Positions 1-6,615 of a DNA stretch of 8,438 nucleotides are shown here, one piece after another. Position numbers and translations under genes: made by a program. Numbering within the stretch: the first letter of the stretch is position 1; every line of letters starts with the position of its first letter. The notes below the pieces were generated by a model that made no database searches, was not told where the DNA came from, and saw only the letters and a program-made list of their open reading frames with translations. Source of the DNA: an uncultured Rhodanobacteraceae bacterium. GTDB taxonomy: Bacteria > Pseudomonadota > Gammaproteobacteria > Xanthomonadales > Rhodanobacteraceae. The stretch covers positions 1-8,438 of the forward strand of contig CALFNI010000311.1 in the NCBI GenBank assembly GCA_937902695.1. The letters are read 5' to 3'.

Positions 1-1
1 C

Positions 2-1654
2 GGGACGTCCTCGCCGCACCTGTCGGCGCGCACGCTCCAGCAGACGCTGCTCGGCGACGGCGAGGATTTCAGCGCGGGCGCGTCGAGCGAGCTGCTCGAA
101 GCGATCGACGCCGTGCCCGGCGAGCTTCGCGCCGTGCTGCGCCGTGCGCTCGCGCCCGACCGCAACGAGCGCTACGACTCGGCGATCGCGCTCGCCGAGG
201 ATCTCGACCGCTACCGCGATCACCGCCCGCTCAAGGCGATGCCGCCGAGCCGCCTGTACCTTGCGAGCACGTTCCTGCGGCGACACCGGCTCGGCATCGC
301 GGCGGCAGGCTTCGTCGCCGCGGCGCTCGTCGCCGGCATCGCGCTCGCGATCGCGGGCATGCGCGCCGCGCGCACGGAGGCCGCCAAAGCCGACCAGGTC
401 GCCGATTTCGCGCGCGGAATGATCTCCGGCATCGATCCCGACAAGGCGCGCGGCATGGATCGCAGCCTGATGCGGCTCGCGCTCGATTCGGCCGCCGACC
501 GCTCCGGCAAGGAGCTCGCGGGCCAGCCGCCGGTGCAGGCGTCGATCGAGCACACGATCGCCGACAGCTATTTCGCGATCGGCGACTACAAGCTCGCGCT
601 GACGCATTACGAATCGGCGCTCGCGCTCGCCGACAGCGCCGGCATCGACATCGAGGAGCGCGCGAAGCTGACGCTGCGCCGCGCCGAGATGCTCGACAAC
701 CTCGGCCGCCTCGACGAAGCGCTCACCGGCGCGCACGCGGCGATCGCGATGCTGGCGGGGCTTCCCGAAGACAACCGCATGCGGCTCCTCGTCGAGAGCC
801 GGCTCGGCGGCATCGAACGCGACGCCGGCAAGGCGGAGATCTCCCGCCAGCAATACCAGACGACCTACGACAAGCAGGTCAAGGCGCTCGGCGAGGACGA
901 TGCCGACACGCTGGACAGCCTGCACGGCGTCGCGAGCGCGTACTCCGATCTCGCGCGCTACGACGAGGCGCGCAGGATCTACAACCCGCTCATCGAGAAG
1001 TACAAGGCGAAGTTCGGCCCGGAGAACTCGAAGACGCTGAGCGTCATCAACGGCCTCGCGGTGGTCGATCTCGAGAGCAAGAACGACGTCGAAGCCGAGC
1101 AGTTGCTGCGGCCTTTGCTCGAAATCGACGAGCGGCTGTTCGGCCCCGAGCATCCGATCACGCATCGCACCGTCAACAACCTCGGCGGCGCGATCCGCGG
1201 CCAGGGCCGCAACGAGGAAGCGCGGCCTTACTACGAGCGGGCGCTGACGCTCTCGAAGAAACTCTATGGGCCCGACAGCTACGCAGCCGTCATCGCCGAG
1301 AACAATTACAGCCTCCTGCTGCGCGACATCGGCGAGTACGCCGAAGCGGAGAAGCACGCGCGCATCTCGGTCGAGCACGCGGACAAGGCGTTCGGCGAGA
1401 CCAGCGCGTATCGCGGCCTCATGCACGACGGGCTCGGCTCGATCCTGACGCGCGAGAAGAAGTACGGCGAGGCCGAGCACGAGCTCGATACGGCCTGGAG
1501 CATCGTCGTCGACGACAAGAACTTCGGGCCGCAGCATCCGCGCAGCCAGGAAGTCGTCGATCACTACATCGAGCTGTACGCCGCGTGGGGCAAGGCCGAT
1601 CGCGAAGCGGAGTGGCGCGCGAAGAAAGTCCCCGAGACCGCGGCACATTCCTGA
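2..1654 (+). CDS. Receptor-type serine/threonine protein kinase with periplasmic TPR array, C-terminal part
   Basis: The gene enters from the left edge, and the reading frame is open from base 2. The first ~80 codons read as the last helices of a Hanks-type kinase lobe: a segment like LRAVLRRALAPDRNERYDSA contains the conserved late Arg of subdomain XI (near 170), followed by an LAEDLDRY stretch typical of TPR-coupled kinases. A basic stretch and one hydrophobic helix (about 290-359) then cross the inner membrane, so the remainder should be periplasmic. From about 560 onward there are TPR-like helices. Between about 890 and 1530 a G-P-E/D-type motif recurs at an almost exact 42-residue (126-bp) period, as in kinesin-light-chain-type TPRs. 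The catalytic loop, DFG and P-loop lie outside the window. A GTG at 113 is in frame but internal to the kinase domain, so it is not the start. Substrate and ligand are unknown. The family call is firm; the role in signalling is inferred. Confidence 0.88.
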   Translation, partial: GTSSPHLSARTLQQTLLGDGEDFSAGASSELLEAIDAVPGELRAVLRRALAPDRNERYDSAIALAEDLDRYRDHRPLKAMPPSRLYLASTFLRRHRLGIAAAGFVAAALVAGIALAIAGMRAARTEAAKADQVADFARGMISGIDPDKARGMDRSLMRLALDSAADRSGKELAGQPPVQASIEHTIADSYFAIGDYKLALTHYESALALADSAGIDIEERAKLTLRRAEMLDNLGRLDEALTGAHAAIAMLAGLPEDNRMRLLVESRLGGIERDAGKAEISRQQYQTTYDKQVKALGEDDADTLDSLHGVASAYSDLARYDEARRIYNPLIEKYKAKFGPENSKTLSVINGLAVVDLESKNDVEAEQLLRPLLEIDERLFGPEHPITHRTVNNLGGAIRGQGRNEEARPYYERALTLSKKLYGPDSYAAVIAENNYSLLLRDIGEYAEAEKHARISVEHADKAFGETSAYRGLMHDGLGSILTREKKYGEAEHELDTAWSIVVDDKNFGPQHPRSQEVVDHYIELYAAWGKADREAEWRAKKVPETAAHS

Positions 1655-1662
1655 GTCAACCA

Positions 1663-1697
1663 TTTCTCCCCTCTCCCGCTTGCGGGAGAGGGGGAAA
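1663..1697. repeat. CT-rich palindromic repeat between convergent genes, possible bidirectional terminator
   Basis: A 12-bp perfect stem (CCCTCTCCCGC-type arm, 1668-1679 with 1682-1693) closes on a TT loop. It extends by four more pairs if one T (1667) is bulged. It fills most of the 49-bp gap between the kinase stop (1654) and the stop of the YggN-like gene (1704). Similar CCCTCTCCCGC/GCGGGAGAGGG palindromes are, to my knowledge, interspersed repeats between convergent genes in several GC-rich proteobacteria. There is no U-tract on either strand, so a terminator role is inferred from position and stem stability only. Confidence 0.6.
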
Positions 1698-1703
1698 GAG
1701 CCG

Positions 1704-2456
1704 TCAGTCGACGCGAACGAGATTCAGCCGGCTGCCGTCCGGCAACCGCACATCCATATCCGACTGCACGCGATCGAGCGCGCGAAGCCGCGAGCAGACG
1801 CCCATCGCCCGCGCTTCGAGCTGCGCCGCCTGCTTCTCGACGGCGCGATCGACGCTCTTCTCGATGCCGTCGGCCCGCGCTTGGAGCTCGGCGGCCGCCG
1901 CTTCGTCGCCGGTGAACGCGACCTTCAGCGCCTCGGCCGTCACGTTGCCGACGATCTCCGGCACGACCGCCTCGACGGTGCTGCCGACGAGCCGGTCGAT
2001 GTCGGCGTCTTCCCAGTGGTCGAAGCTGTCGGTTTCGCCGATCTTGCGATCGATCTCGCGGCCGAGCGCGGCGATGTGCTCGGCGCTGCGGCGCGCGGCG
2101 GCGCCGTCGTGGGCGAACGCGGCGGCGACCTGGCCGACCGCGTCGAACGCGATCGCGACGGCGTCGCGCGCGATGCCTTTGACTTCGGGCACGAGCGAGC
2201 GCACTTCGCGCTCGGCGTCGCGCAGGCGCTGTGCATCCGCGGCGCTGGTCGCGACGGGGGCGCCGTCGACGCGGAGCGCGCCGTTCGCAATCTCGATCTC
2301 GGCCGGCGTGCCGGCGTGGCGCCTGAAGACCAGCCGATCCGGCTTGATCGTGAGCGCGTAGTCGCTCGAAAGATCGCAATCGTGGATATGCGTGTGCGCG
2401 AGCGCGGACACCGGGACGGCCGCGGCGAGCGCGGCGGCGAGAAGCATCGCTTTCAT
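1704..2456 (-). CDS. YggN-like (DUF2884) periplasmic protein
   Basis: This is a 250-aa exported protein. Residues 1-20 form a classic signal peptide ending in SALA, so the mature protein should begin at His21. The mature N-terminus has Cys27, then a short beta-like segment (ALTIKPDRLVF) and a long, Ala/Glu-rich, mostly helical middle. It ends with a CSRLRALDRVQSDM segment holding the second cysteine, Cys221. This layout of an early Cys, a helical body and a late V-C-S-R motif followed by a short tail matches E. coli YggN and the DUF2884 family as I remember them. The function is unknown in the family. The two cysteines may form a disulfide (inference). The ATG is supported by GGAGG at 2462-2466, five bases upstream. 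It lies downstream of aqpZ on the same strand, separated by a 118-bp gap with a strong hairpin, so it may have its own promoter. Confidence 0.72.
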   Translation of the reverse strand: MKAMLLAAALAAAVPVSALAHTHIHDCDLSSDYALTIKPDRLVFRRHAGTPAEIEIANGALRVDGAPVATSAADAQRLRDAEREVRSLVPEVKGIARDAVAIAFDAVGQVAAAFAHDGAAARRSAEHIAALGREIDRKIGETDSFDHWEDADIDRLVGSTVEAVVPEIVGNVTAEALKVAFTGDEAAAAELQARADGIEKSVDRAVEKQAAQLEARAMGVCSRLRALDRVQSDMDVRLPDGSRLNLVRVD

Positions 2457-2519
2457 GGAATCCTCCGACCGAACCTGCGCGTTCGATGCGAAGCGTGCGC
2501 CGCGGGTTTAAACGCCGCG

Positions 2520-2550
2520 CGTGCCGCCCGTCGGGGTGACGGGCGGCACG
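2520..2550 (-). terminator. Strong hairpin after aqpZ, probable terminator
   Basis: A perfect 13-bp inverted repeat (2520-2532 with 2538-2550) with a 5-nt loop lies 24 bp past the aqpZ stop, within the 118-bp gap before the YggN-like gene. The stem is very GC-rich. No U-tract follows on the minus strand; a GTTTAAAC sequence (2506-2513) and a second, weaker GC hairpin come next. Termination or mRNA 3'-end protection is inferred from position. Confidence 0.5.
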
Positions 2551-2574
2551 GTGCCGGAAGTCACGGGGATGGGG

Positions 2575-3297
2575 TCATGCCTTGTTGCCGACCACGGGCC
2601 GGTCGTCGCTTCCGAAGAGGACGTCGAACACGAAGCCGCCGAGCGCGCCGCCGATGATCGGCGCGATCCAGAACAGCCACAGCTGCGAAAGCGCCCAGCT
2701 GCCCTGGAAGATCGCGACGCCGGTCGAGCGCGCCGGATTGACCGACGTGTTCGTGACCGGGATGCTGACCAGGTGGATCAGCGTCAGCGCGAGGCCGATC
2801 GCGATCGGCGCGAAGCCGACCGGCGCGCGGCCGTGCGTTGCGCCCATGATGATCATGACGAAGAAGAACGTCATGACGATCTCGCAGACGAGCGCGGCCT
2901 GCATCGAGTAGTGATCGGGCGAATGATCGCCGAAGCCGTTCGACGCGAAGCCGGTGGACGCATCGAAGCCGGGCTTGCCGCTCGCGATGAGATAGAGCAC
3001 GCCGGCCGCGACGATCGCGCCGATGACCTGCGCGACGATGTACGGCACGAGCTCGCCGATCGGGAATCGCCCGCCGGCGACGAGGCCCGCGGACACCGCC
3101 GGATTGAAATGGCCGCCGGAGACCGGCCCGAGCGCATACGCCATCGTCAGCACGGTGAGGCCGAACGCGAACGCGACGCCGGCGAAGCCGATGCCGAGAT
3201 CGGGGAACCCGGCGGCGAGCACCGCGCTGCCGCATCCGCCCAACACGAGCCAGAACGTGCCGAAGAACTCACCGCCGAGGCGCTTGCCGAGATTCAT
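2575..3297 (-). CDS. aqpZ: Aquaporin Z, water channel of the MIP family
   Basis: This is a 240-aa inner-membrane channel that passes water and excludes ions. It is full length compared with E. coli AqpZ (about 231 aa) and very similar over its whole length as I recall that protein. Both pore half-helices carry the NPA signature: GGHFNPAVS (Asn65-Ala67) and NTSVNPARS (Asn187-Ala189). The aromatic/Arg selectivity filter of a strict water channel is complete, with Phe45, His175, Thr184 and Arg190, equivalent to Phe43, His174, Thr183 and Arg189 of E. coli. The cysteine in [12 protein letters not shown] (Cys22) is also kept. Small residues where glycerol facilitators differ support water rather than glycerol. 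AAGGAGA about ten bases upstream supports the ATG. It follows the M48 protease gene by 73 bp on the same strand, so the two could share a transcript. The short C-terminal tail after residue 228 is not conserved. Confidence 0.97.
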   Translation of the reverse strand: MNLGKRLGGEFFGTFWLVLGGCGSAVLAAGFPDLGIGFAGVAFAFGLTVLTMAYALGPVSGGHFNPAVSAGLVAGGRFPIGELVPYIVAQVIGAIVAAGVLYLIASGKPGFDASTGFASNGFGDHSPDHYSMQAALVCEIVMTFFFVMIIMGATHGRAPVGFAPIAIGLALTLIHLVSIPVTNTSVNPARSTGVAIFQGSWALSQLWLFWIAPIIGGALGGFVFDVLFGSDDRPVVGNKA

Positions 3298-3370
3298 GGT
3301 CGTTGTCTCCTTCGTCCGTGCGAGTGCGAAACGATCATGCGCAGCCGCCCGGCGGCGCCGATCGGTAGTG

Positions 3371-4726
3371 TTACGGTTGCGTCGGCGCAGGCGCGGCGGT
3401 TGGCGCCGCCGCCGGAATCGGAACGGACTGGTGCTCCTTGAACCACACCATCGCGCCGTGCACGCGATCGTAGCCGCTCGGGTGGTCGTAGAAGATCACT
3501 TCCTCGAGCGCGCCCGGTTTCAGCTTGCGATACGTGCTGAGCCGCATCGCGGCCATCGCGAAGCCATGCGGCTCCGCGGCCGCGTTGAGCCCGAACGCGT
3601 CGGCCTCGGCCTCGGCCTGGCGCACGATCGAGTTCGTGAGCGGCGTCAGCAGCAGCAGGAAGACCGAGAAGATCGCGAGCGCAAGCGGCAGGGCCGCCGG
3701 GTCACCGCGTCCTTCGAGCCCGAGGCGCGCGCCCCAGCGTGCGAGGGCCCAGTCCATCGCGCGATGCACGAACCAGAACGCGAACGTGATGACGAGCGTC
3801 AGGTACACGATCAGGCGAAGGCCATGGTTCAACACGTAGTGCCCCATCTCGTGGCCCATGACGGCCTTGATCTCGGGCAGCGACGTCTTGTTGAGGAGAT
3901 TGTCGTTGAGCGCGACGCGCGTCGTGCCGAGGAAGCCCGCCACGTTCGCGCTGATGCGCGTCGTCTGCCGCGAGGCGTCGAACTCGACGACGTTGTCGGT
4001 CGGAATCCGGTTCGCGCGCGCGAGCGAAAGGATCGCCTGCCGCACGGCGCCCTCACGGAGCGGCTTGTAGTCGTTGAAGAGCGGCTCGACGAACACCGGG
4101 CCCAGCATCAGCGCGAACACGAGGAACACGAATGCGCCGCCGCCGGCCCAGACCCACCAGCGCGTTCCGGCGCGCCGCACGGCCGCATACAGGAGCGTGA
4201 TCACCGGCGCCATCACGATCAGCGTGACCATGAGCCCCTTCAGCTGATCGACGAACCACGGGCCGAACGCCTGCGTCGCGAGGCCGTATTGCCATTCGCG
4301 GTAGTAATCCTCGTAGATCGAGAATGGCAGCAGCAGCACGAACATCGCGAGCAGCCACAGAAAAGCGTAGATGAGGGTCTGCAGCCAGGGCCTCGGCGAG
4401 ACGCGCCGCCCGAAGTCGCGCATGCGCTGCGACGCCCCGCTCGACAGCAGCAGTGCCGCGACGAGGACGCCGTAGAGGACGCCCCAAAGCTGCAGCCAGT
4501 AGCCGCCTTCGAAGTAGCGGTTCGAAAGCTCGCGCTGCTCGGGCGTCAGGAGCGCGAGGTACGCATCGGTCGCGCGGTCGACGTCGAAGCCCGGGCCGGG
4601 CTTCGCCGCATCGGGCACTTCGAGGCCGGGCGGGAGATCGCGGACGGTCGTCGATGCCGCGTGCGCCATCGGCAGCATTGCGACCAGGAAGCCGAGCACG
4701 AAAAACCCGCGAACGATCGCGCGCAT
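3371..4726 (-). CDS. M48-family (Ste24/CAAX prenyl protease 1-like) membrane zinc endopeptidase
   Basis: This is a 451-aa polytopic membrane metalloprotease. The zinc site is complete: HEMGH at residues 292-296 supplies two His ligands and the catalytic Glu293. A later R-Q-A-E-A-E-A-D stretch supplies the third ligand, Glu372, four residues before Asp376, as in Ste24. A downstream [15 protein letters not shown] segment matches the H-P-x-x-x-R region of this family. Hydrophobic helices lie at about 5-22, 76-95, 114-138, 164-183, 191-213, 305-324 and 346-368, giving the seven expected of Ste24. The first resembles a signal peptide (ending near AHAA) and may be cleaved or serve as an anchor. The C-terminus ends in an Ala/Pro-rich tail of about 14 residues. 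Bacteria lack farnesylated a-factor, so the likely role is quality control of membrane or envelope proteins (inference). The ATG is preceded by a GGAAGGGG-type ribosome site. Confidence 0.93.
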   Translation of the reverse strand: MRAIVRGFFVLGFLVAMLPMAHAASTTVRDLPPGLEVPDAAKPGPGFDVDRATDAYLALLTPEQRELSNRYFEGGYWLQLWGVLYGVLVAALLLSSGASQRMRDFGRRVSPRPWLQTLIYAFLWLLAMFVLLLPFSIYEDYYREWQYGLATQAFGPWFVDQLKGLMVTLIVMAPVITLLYAAVRRAGTRWWVWAGGGAFVFLVFALMLGPVFVEPLFNDYKPLREGAVRQAILSLARANRIPTDNVVEFDASRQTTRISANVAGFLGTTRVALNDNLLNKTSLPEIKAVMGHEMGHYVLNHGLRLIVYLTLVITFAFWFVHRAMDWALARWGARLGLEGRGDPAALPLALAIFSVFLLLLTPLTNSIVRQAEAEADAFGLNAAAEPHGFAMAAMRLSTYRKLKPGALEEVIFYDHPSGYDRVHGAMVWFKEHQSVPIPAAAPTAAPAPTQP

Positions 4727-4811
4727 GCGTTCACCCCTTCCGGTGGCCGGATCGGCTCGGCGCCAGCTTCGCCGTTGCCGTCGCGCGCGTCAATCGCGGC
4801 GCGCGGCGTGC

Positions 4812-4823
4812 CGAAACGTTTCG
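4812..4823. promoter_or_regulatory. Perfect 12-bp palindrome, candidate LacI-family operator
   Basis: CGAAACGTTTCG is a perfect palindrome centred on CpG, in the 157-bp gap between the divergent M48 protease and small membrane protein genes. Operators of the LacI/GalR family are typically palindromes with a central CG and AAACGTTT-like core; the PurR box is one example. The site lies 25 bp upstream of the possible -10 of the rightward gene. Which regulator binds, if any, is not visible here. Confidence 0.35.
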
Positions 4824-4848
4824 CGGACGCGCGCCCCGACCGTTCGGC

Positions 4849-4854
4849 TAAGAT
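4849..4854 (+). promoter_or_regulatory. Possible -10 element (TAAGAT) of the small membrane protein gene
   Basis: TAAGAT matches the sigma-70 -10 consensus at five of six positions and lies about 30 bp before the ATG at 4884, giving a short leader. The hexamer at the expected -35 distance (GACGCG, 4826-4831) is poor, so the promoter would need an activator or is a chance match. Confidence 0.3.
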
Positions 4855-4883
4855 GTCGCCGCATCCGAATCCGGGGGGACTCC

Positions 4884-5300
4884 ATGATGTGGCTGATTAC
4901 GCTCGCGCTCCTGATATTGCTCGGCATCCTCGGCATCGCGGGCTGGCTGAAGGCGCAGCGTCCCGAAACGGCGAGCCATCTGCAGCCGATCGAGCAGTTC
5001 GAAGGCTGGATCGGCGGCGCAGGCCTCGTCTGGGGCCTCCTGTTGCTGCTGCGCTGGATCTCGATGGTCGGTGCCCTGCAAGGCGCCGGCGGCGCGATGC
5101 TGGTGATGCTGCTGACCGCGCTCGTCGTGATCGCGCTGTCGCTGATCCTCGCGCTGCCGTTGCTGCGGTCGATCTTCGGCGGCGGCGATTTCATGGGCAG
5201 GGTGTCGCGGCTGACCGAGCGGCTCGCGCCGTACAAGCTGGGTCTGGGCTTCGCCTGCCTCGTGCTCGCGCTCTTTTCACTGCTCGGGCGCGCGTTCTGA
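4884..5300 (+). CDS. Small four-helix integral membrane protein, function unknown
   Basis: This 138-aa protein is almost wholly hydrophobic. Predicted membrane helices are at about residues 2-22, 42-62, 71-94 and 118-135. The loops are short: a polar segment with KAQRPETASHLQPIEQFEG after helix 1, a Gly/Met stretch between helices 2 and 3, and a charged GRVSRLTERLAPYK segment before helix 4. I do not recognise a named family, a catalytic motif or a transport signature. The start is set by ATG at 4884, with a GGGGGGA ribosome site just upstream. The frame stays open to 4725, but that extension is Arg-rich, non-membrane and lies in the divergent promoter region. A second ATG follows at once at 4887. 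The gene is monocistronic: divergent from the M48 protease and convergent with the secreted protein ending at 5367. Confidence 0.82.
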   Translation: MMWLITLALLILLGILGIAGWLKAQRPETASHLQPIEQFEGWIGGAGLVWGLLLLLRWISMVGALQGAGGAMLVMLLTALVVIALSLILALPLLRSIFGGGDFMGRVSRLTERLAPYKLGLGFACLVLALFSLLGRAF

Positions 5301-5303
5301 TCG

Positions 5304-5343
5304 ACGGGCAAAAGAAAGGCCGCGCTCCGGAGACCGCGGCCTT
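5304..5343 (-). terminator. Intrinsic terminator between convergent genes
   Basis: A perfect 9-bp stem (AAGGCCGCG at 5316-5324 with CGCGGCCTT at 5335-5343, loop of 10) sits in the 66-bp gap between stops at 5300 and 5367. Read on the minus strand the stem is followed by TTTCTTTTGCCC, a good U-tract, so it should end transcription of the secreted-protein gene and of the series running from 7173. On the plus strand the stem is preceded by an A-rich run but has only TT after it, so it is weaker for the membrane protein gene. Confidence 0.85.
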
Positions 5344-5366
5344 CGCGCGAACAGGAATCGCGTTTC

Positions 5367-5831
5367 TTACTTCTTCTTTTCGACCGGCGTGATCGAGAAG
5401 CCGCCGACGCTGACGCCGATGTCGATGCCCTCGCCCGCACCTGCGAGCGCGAGCGAGACGGTGCCCTTCGTCAACACCTGCGCCGTGCCGGACTTGCCGG
5501 CGCCAAGGCTCGCATCGCCCTGGGCATAGGTGCCGAGCACGTCTTCGATCTTGTGCACGTCGGTGAACTTGCCGGTGCCGTTGTCGATGTGCGACTTGCC
5601 GACCGTGATGCCGCCGCCGTGCGCCTCGACCTTGACCGGCATCGACTTGCCGTTGGCGCAGGTCACGACGCCCGAACCCTCGGCGTGCTTGTAGATCAGC
5701 GACCAGCCGGTCAGCGATAACCGGAGCTTGCAATCGAGATCGGCCGTCTCCGCCACTGCCGCGCGCGGCAGGCCCATCGCCATCGACATCACCGAAGCCA
5801 GAACCGCTCCCACCAGATATGGATGTTTCAT
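5367..5831 (-). CDS. Small secreted (periplasmic) protein, function unknown
   Basis: This is a 154-aa protein with a clear signal peptide: KHPY start, hydrophobic core at residues 6-20, and likely cleavage after AVA at residue 27. The mature part is about 127 aa and Gly-rich, with predicted beta structure. Two cysteines (Cys34, Cys58) lie around a TGWSLIYKHAEGSG segment and could form a disulfide. The C-terminal half has a VSLALAGAGEGIDIGVSVGG stretch of alternating small residues, suggesting a beta-sandwich or barrel-like fold. I have seen similar hypothetical exported proteins in other proteobacteria but know no function for them. AAGGGAGAGG (5838-5847), six bases from the ATG, is a strong ribosome site. 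It is the last gene of the minus-strand series and is followed by the intrinsic terminator at 5304-5343. Confidence 0.82.
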   Translation of the reverse strand: MKHPYLVGAVLASVMSMAMGLPRAAVAETADLDCKLRLSLTGWSLIYKHAEGSGVVTCANGKSMPVKVEAHGGGITVGKSHIDNGTGKFTDVHKIEDVLGTYAQGDASLGAGKSGTAQVLTKGTVSLALAGAGEGIDIGVSVGGFSITPVEKKK

Positions 5832-5894
5832 GGCACACCTCTCCCTTGGGTTGGTGAACGCCGCCAGTGTCGGTCCGCGAGGCTGAACCGATCT

Positions 5895-6470
5895 CTACTT
5901 CAAGGCGCGCTTTCGCATTCTCGCGCCGCTCTGCGTACGCCGTCGAGTCTCTGCCCCGGGTGGGGCGAAGTCGAGCAGCGCGCGCCAGCGGTCGAGCTTG
6001 ACGTCGCGCGGAATCGACGCATTCGCAGGACTTGTCGACGGGAGCGCGAGGATCGCGATCGCGTCGCCACGTTCGGCCGGAATCGCCGGGAGGATGCGCC
6101 GCGCAAACACCTGCTGCGCCTTGCCGCCGTTGAGCGCGATGGCGCGGATCGTCGGCTGCGCTTCGAGCAGGCCCGGGATGTCGTTCGGTACCTCGCTGGC
6201 GACGTCGATGCTGCTGTCGAGGCTACCCGGGCGCACGCAATGCTTGAGGACGTCCCAGATGCCGACGCCGGCGGCGTGCAGACGCGCGATGCGCTCGGCG
6301 TAGGGGAGCTCGGGGCCCGCGTCGTAGAGCGCGCCCATGAAGGGCCAGAAGAGGTTGTATTGGTGCGCGTAGGACTGGCGCATCTCGAGCGAGCGCAGGC
6401 TCGGCACCGTGCCGAGCACGAGCACCTTGCAGCCGGCGCCGACCTGCGGCGGGAAGCTCGAAACTTTCAT
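5895..6470 (-). CDS. Hypoxanthine-DNA (deoxyinosine) glycosylase, UDG superfamily family 6
   Basis: This 191-aa protein has the fold signatures of the UDG superfamily branch that removes deaminated adenine (hypoxanthine) from DNA in the cytoplasm. Motif 1 is VLVLGTVPSLRSLEMRQSY followed by AHQYNLFWPFMG, residues 17-46. The Asn in this motif (Asn39) corresponds to the residue reported as catalytic in the archaeal HDG, where families 1-5 use other residues. Motif 2 is LALPSTSPANAS (141-152), the DNA-intercalation loop with the S-P-A-N-A core. In between is the usual AAGVGIWDVL segment (66-75). The family is about 160-175 aa; the extra 18 or so C-terminal residues (ETRRRTQSG and a basic end) look unconserved. 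It ends with TAG. The ribosome site is weak, but the F-P-P residues directly after the ATG match family N-termini. Upstream lie the REPIN-like element and the peroxiredoxin gene. Confidence 0.88.
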   Translation of the reverse strand: MKVSSFPPQVGAGCKVLVLGTVPSLRSLEMRQSYAHQYNLFWPFMGALYDAGPELPYAERIARLHAAGVGIWDVLKHCVRPGSLDSSIDVASEVPNDIPGLLEAQPTIRAIALNGGKAQQVFARRILPAIPAERGDAIAILALPSTSPANASIPRDVKLDRWRALLDFAPPGAETRRRTQSGARMRKRALK

Positions 6471-6501
6471 GCGAACGTCATGCGGCTCAGTCCCCGCGTG
6501 C

Positions 6502-6591
6502 CGTCATTCCCGCGGAAGCGGGAATCCACGTTGCCTTGCGTTTCGGAACGCGGCAAAAAGCAGATGGATTCCCGATTTCGCGGGAATGACG
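6502..6591. repeat. REPIN-like element (inverted REP doublet)
   Basis: Two 27-bp copies of a CGTCATTCCCGCG...GGGAATCCA repeat stand in inverted orientation (6502-6528 and 6565-6591). They match at 25 of 27 positions, and the outer 13 bp are identical. Each copy is itself a small palindrome (ATTCCCG...CGGGAAT). The 36-bp spacer also folds (TTGCC/GGCAA around GCGTT-TCGG-AACGC), so the whole 90 bp can form one long hairpin. This is the architecture of REPINs, short elements moved by RAYT transposases. No RAYT gene lies in the window. It sits in the 145-bp gap between the peroxiredoxin and the glycosylase genes. Confidence 0.85.
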
Positions 6592-6615
6592 CAGAGGGCT
6601 GCAGGGGTACGAAGC

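Noticed and set aside
1680..2657. Open frame of 325 codons on the + strand
   Set aside because: It is antisense to the YggN-like gene, is Arg/Asp/Ala-rich and has no recognisable domain. The minus-strand gene has a signal peptide, ribosome site and family motifs.
3344..3356. GCCGCC/GGCGGC palindrome after the M48 protease gene as a terminator
   Set aside because: The loop is only one base, no U-tract follows, and aqpZ may be co-transcribed across it.
2521..3441. Open frame of 306 codons on the + strand
   Set aside because: It is an antisense shadow of aqpZ, made of Glu/Arg/Asp/Ala repeats without structure. AqpZ is certain on the other strand.
4725..4883. N-terminal extension of the small membrane protein
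   Set aside because: The 53 extra residues are Arg-rich and overlap the candidate operator and promoter. The ATG at 4884 has a good ribosome site and begins directly with a membrane helix.
3023..5392. Very long open frame (789 codons) on the + strand
   Set aside because: It lies antisense to aqpZ and the M48 protease and across the divergent gap and the small membrane protein gene. Its translation is Arg/His/Glu-rich low complexity, the usual shadow of high-GC coding sequence.
6502..6591. Possible CRISPR array or integration site
   Set aside because: There are only two repeat units, they are inverted and not direct, and the spacer is palindromic. This fits a REPIN.
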